Below are positions 60,904-64,000 of a stretch of 64,000 nucleotides of DNA, piece by piece. Origin of the DNA: Sapria himalayana (Eukaryota > Streptophyta > Magnoliopsida > Malpighiales > Rafflesiaceae); NCBI GenBank assembly GCA_029783825.1, contig JAREIK010000506.1:1445502-1509501 (forward strand). Direction: 5' to 3'. A program made the translations under genes and the position numbers. Positions within the stretch are counted from its first letter, which is position 1. Each line of letters begins with the position of its first letter. The notes below the pieces were generated by a model. It was not told the origin of the DNA and did not search any database. It saw only the letters and a list, made by a program, of their open reading frames with translations.

Positions 60904-61416
60904 TGCTGGGTAATTGCGCTTCCACGGTAGTGAGATTAAGAAACAGAAAACAACAGAAACACAGAAAATAATCAATATATATCCCAATCCAGCAAGCATC
61001 CACGACATAATCAAAAACGAGAAATCAACACAGAAAATAACGTGGTTCGCTAGTTGCTCAGTACGGCTAGCTACATCCACCAGAAAACGCTTATGCGTTA
61101 CAGATTAAAACCAAAACAGAAACGTCTTATAGTATGCAGCACACAGCAGTCGCAAAAATTCACGCAGAGAGAAGAGAAAGATGATGAACAGTTCCACGGG
61201 TCAAAAATAGCCACCCAAAAATAAAATTACAAATCATTTTATATTAAAAAACATCTCGGTTCATTTAACCGAAGCGGGACCTCTGTTACTGTGCTACTGC
61301 TGCATCCCCGGGCTTTTAATATTTCCTTTCCTGCACTTACATGAAAATATTAAAACAGAAAAACATTTTGTTATACAAACAGATTATTAAATAAAAAACA
61401 AATTACATATACAACA
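60904..61416. mobile_element. Solo LTR
   Basis: 513 bp from TGCTGGGTAATTGCGC to TATACAACA with TG and CA ends, flanked by a perfect 5-bp duplication GAAAG at 60899-60903 and 61417-61421. It aligns end to end with 47068-47646. The copia gag remnant starts shortly to the right, but the intact duplication and the lack of a primer-binding site after the LTR argue that this is a solo LTR of another element. Confidence 0.85.
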
Positions 61417-61439
61417 GAAAGAATGAAAAAGATAGATGT

Positions 61440-64000
61440 TGGAGCCCTACTATTTATCCAAAAAGGAGTTACTAAAATCTTCCTTAGGATAATATGTTCA
61501 ATTAGAACTAAAGAGGCACGAGACTTTCTGCAAAAGGAATACTAGGAAGATAAAAGAGGTTTAGTAATATTCTAATCCCTTAGAATAGAACTTGAAAACA
61601 TGAAGATAAAGGATTCAGATACACCTAATGATTTCTCTTTTAATTTTTGAAAATAATCTACTAGTAAAAGATGCACAGTTAAGAAGTTTTAGAGAAAGGA
61701 TAGTGGAGACATTGTTTATCCGTCTCATTTATAAGTATGATTTCATTGTTAATGTAATTGAGGACACTAAAGATCTATCTCAACTTAGCATATATATGCT
61801 TATAAGTTCACTGAAGTCTTATAAAGAAAGACTACTGAGAGTCTTAGAAAACTCAGTTGAAGATGTCTTCTAGTCCAAGCTTCACATTAATCTAACAATT
61901 ATGTAGAGTTGAGAAGATATCAATCAAAGTAATTGAAAGCCATCCAAAAACAACCAATTAAGACAAAGAGAAAAAAGAAGAAAGAGAACTATTGGATTTA
62001 AGCATTATCAGCAATGAATAGTTATTCTTCTTACACATATATTATATGTAGGAAGAGTAACCATACTGAGAAGAATTGTTGCACTGAAGAAAAGGTTATA
62101 TCAAAAATCATAGAATCATGGCTCCTCAACAAGTTGGTTGTGCTGAAGAAAAGGTTAATGAAGAAAGCATGTTTTGTGCTACTATCAGCTTTAGCAAACA
62201 CAACTATAGTGTGTGGTTTTTGGATAATGGATTTACTAATTACATGATTGGAGACAAAGCTATTTTTGTGGATTTGAACACCTCTTCAAGCTCATAAGTA
62301 AATCTTATTGAGAAATGAGAAACCTGCACCCGTGGATGGGAAAGGAAAAATCAAAGTTCAAATTTCTACTAGAGAAAAGTTAAATGAGGTGGTACTTATA
62401 ATTCTTGAGTTGAACTAAAATCTACCAAGCCTAGGTAAATTAATTTAGAAGAAATAAAAATTAATATTTGAGGAGAGAAGCTATACTATATATGAAATGA
62501 AATCAAAGATGGTACTATGAAAAGTAGAGATGTCAAAGAATAGAAGCTTTCATCTCTATTTTAACTAAGAATTCAAAATTGGAATGAAACTTCTAGAAAT
62601 AGAGAAGTCTAACATATGTGATGAATATATGTGATGAAGTCGCAAACACAAAATTGCCGCTTCTAGGAAATCCTTCCCAACGAATATTTCCTTGAGGTCC
62701 ACCTATATTCTCGATTTGGTTCATACTAATATGTGTGGATGAATGTTTGCATCATCATGTGAAATAATAATTATTTCATGTTGTTTTTAAATGATTATTC
62801 AAGAATGGTGTGGATTTACTTTATTAAATACAAATTTGAAGCCTTCTCAATATTTAATAAGTTCTAGAACCTTGTTGAAAGGTAATGTAGAAATATTATA
62901 AAATCACTTATAAGTAACATAGGAAAAGAAATCATCTCAAAGTTGTTCATTCCCTAATGGGGAGAAAAGGAAATTTAAAGATAACTCATAACTCCACACA
63001 CTCCTCAATAGAATGGTATGGTGGAGAGGAAGAATTGTGTAAATGAGAGATTACCCAATTCATAATGTTTGAGAAGAGTATTCCAAATGCTTTTTTACTC
63101 TCAAATACTCAAGCATAAAAGGAAAAAAGTGGACAAGATAAGTCAGAATTATATTTTTATGAGATATAGTCTTCAATCTAAAGAGTATAGGCTATATGCA
63201 CTTGAGCACAATAAATTTCGAGTAAAAGATGTGCTATTTGTAGAAGACTCAAGTTGGAAGTTCCATTCCCAATCCTTTACTTCATTGTCAATTAGTTCAT
63301 ATCAAATTATTACTAAAAAAGTGATTTCTCTCAGTTCTAAAATTACTCAAGTGCTAAGGTCTATAAATATATTTTCTATGATAGCTCTACTTCGCCTAAA
63401 CATTCATCTTCATATACTTGTCCTACCACTCCAATTAAAATCATAACAATGAAAGAGATATATGAGAGGTGCAACTTGACTACTATAGAGCCTCTGAGTT
63501 TTAAAGATGTAATACAACATTATGAATGAATAATTGTAATGGAAAGAGAGATAGAAGTAATTGAAAAAAAAAATAAAACTTGGACTTTAGTTAAAAATAT
63601 ATAGAGAATAGAGATATTATGAGAGTGAAATGAATATTCAAAATCAAAAACCTTTTTATAAGCGATAAATCCAACTACAAGGCTCATGCTCGAATGGCAC
63701 AAAGAATTTTTCTAAAATATTTGGATTTGACTTACGGAAGCCTTGGATCTAGTGGCAAAATGTGAAACTGTAAGGTTAGTAATTATAGTACCTACTCAAA
63801 ATAGATGACCACTTTATTGATTGGAAGTCAAATCCACATTTTTGAATGAGGAATAGAGGAGGAGGTGTATGTTCAAGAGTCTCTTTGGTTTTATAGTAAG
63901 TGAACTATAAAATTATTTTGTACATACTCAACAAAGCCTTTTATGTGTTGAAGCATACACTTTGTCCCTAGTATACATAGATACACACATATATGATGAA
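61440..64000 (+). pseudogene. Ty1-copia gag-pol pseudogene, cut by the window edge
   Basis: Pieces in order on the plus strand. The gag core at 61628-61873 has IVETLFIRLIYKYDFIVNVI, EDTKDLSQLSIYMLISSLKS and KERLLRVLENSVE. A zinc-knuckle remnant near 62035-62075 (ICRKSNHTEKNC) lacks its first Cys. A protease start near 62215 reads WIMDLLIT in one frame, with sequence matching the usual Asp-Ser-Gly region. Integrase spans 62690-63050, including a NDYSRMVWIYFIKY segment and TPQ.NGMVER. The segment after integrase at 63069-63446 has YIFMRYSLQSKEYRLYALEH and DVLFVEDSSW. The reverse transcriptase start is near 63745-63870 (CETVRLVIIVPTQNR and LEVKSTFLNEE). Stops and frameshifts are many; no 3' part is visible. 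Confidence 0.85.

Overview
This window is nuclear DNA of a flowering plant. It is very AT-rich, with scattered GC-rich islands. Only one host gene is convincing: the 5' part of a malectin-like receptor-like protein gene (RLP4 type), on the minus strand at the left edge. Almost everything else is transposable elements, nearly all decayed. I cannot name the species. The intron-bearing RLP4 gene, the hAT, CACTA, PIF and mariner types, and the Ty1-copia pol remnants all fit an angiosperm.

Layout. 1-1787 holds RLP4 exons 1 and 2 plus part of intron 2; the rest lies beyond base 1. 2000-28003 is a hAT-dominated block. It has six decayed copies of one BED-finger hAT transposase family: F (minus, ~2000-4450), A (minus, 5336-~8521), B (plus, 9072-12744), C (plus, 14763-~17890), D (plus, 18789-27995) and E (minus, 22569-27407, inserted inside D). 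Eight short GC-rich non-autonomous hATs of 294-576 bp are scattered in and among them, and a ninth lies at 60321. Their ends resemble TAGAGGTGTCAA and they have 8-bp target duplications. Element E also contains a mariner-like element that is itself interrupted by another short hAT, giving a nest four levels deep. A Ty1-copia reverse transcriptase fragment lies at 13040-13605.

28004-33300 is mostly unassigned. It holds one possible orphan signal-peptide exon (31608-31674, minus) and a PIF/Harbinger-type element (32018-33053) inserted in an unclassified repeat here called R. 33660-46140 is a minus-strand Ty1-copia remnant split by a 9.76-kb CACTA element (35203-44961). That CACTA has a TNP2-type transposase pseudogene and a second gene, both on the plus strand. 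46512-54706 is a second, more decayed CACTA carrying a solo LTR. 54780-59570 is R repeats, microsatellites and copia LTR fragments. 60321-61416 holds a ninth short hAT and a second solo LTR. 61440-64000 is a plus-strand Ty1-copia gag-pol pseudogene that runs off the right edge.

The elements do not form a working pathway. Their layering does give relative ages: copia before CACTA-1, D before E before the mariner-like element before its hAT insert, and CACTA-2 before its solo LTR. Several short hATs have perfect target duplications although every hAT transposase seen here is broken, so their transposase source probably lay elsewhere. I found no RNA genes, no CRISPR, and no gene cluster suggesting a new system. 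The most unusual items are the short hAT subfamilies (one with repeated telo-box-like palindromes), the four-level nest, repeat family R and the orphan signal-peptide exon.
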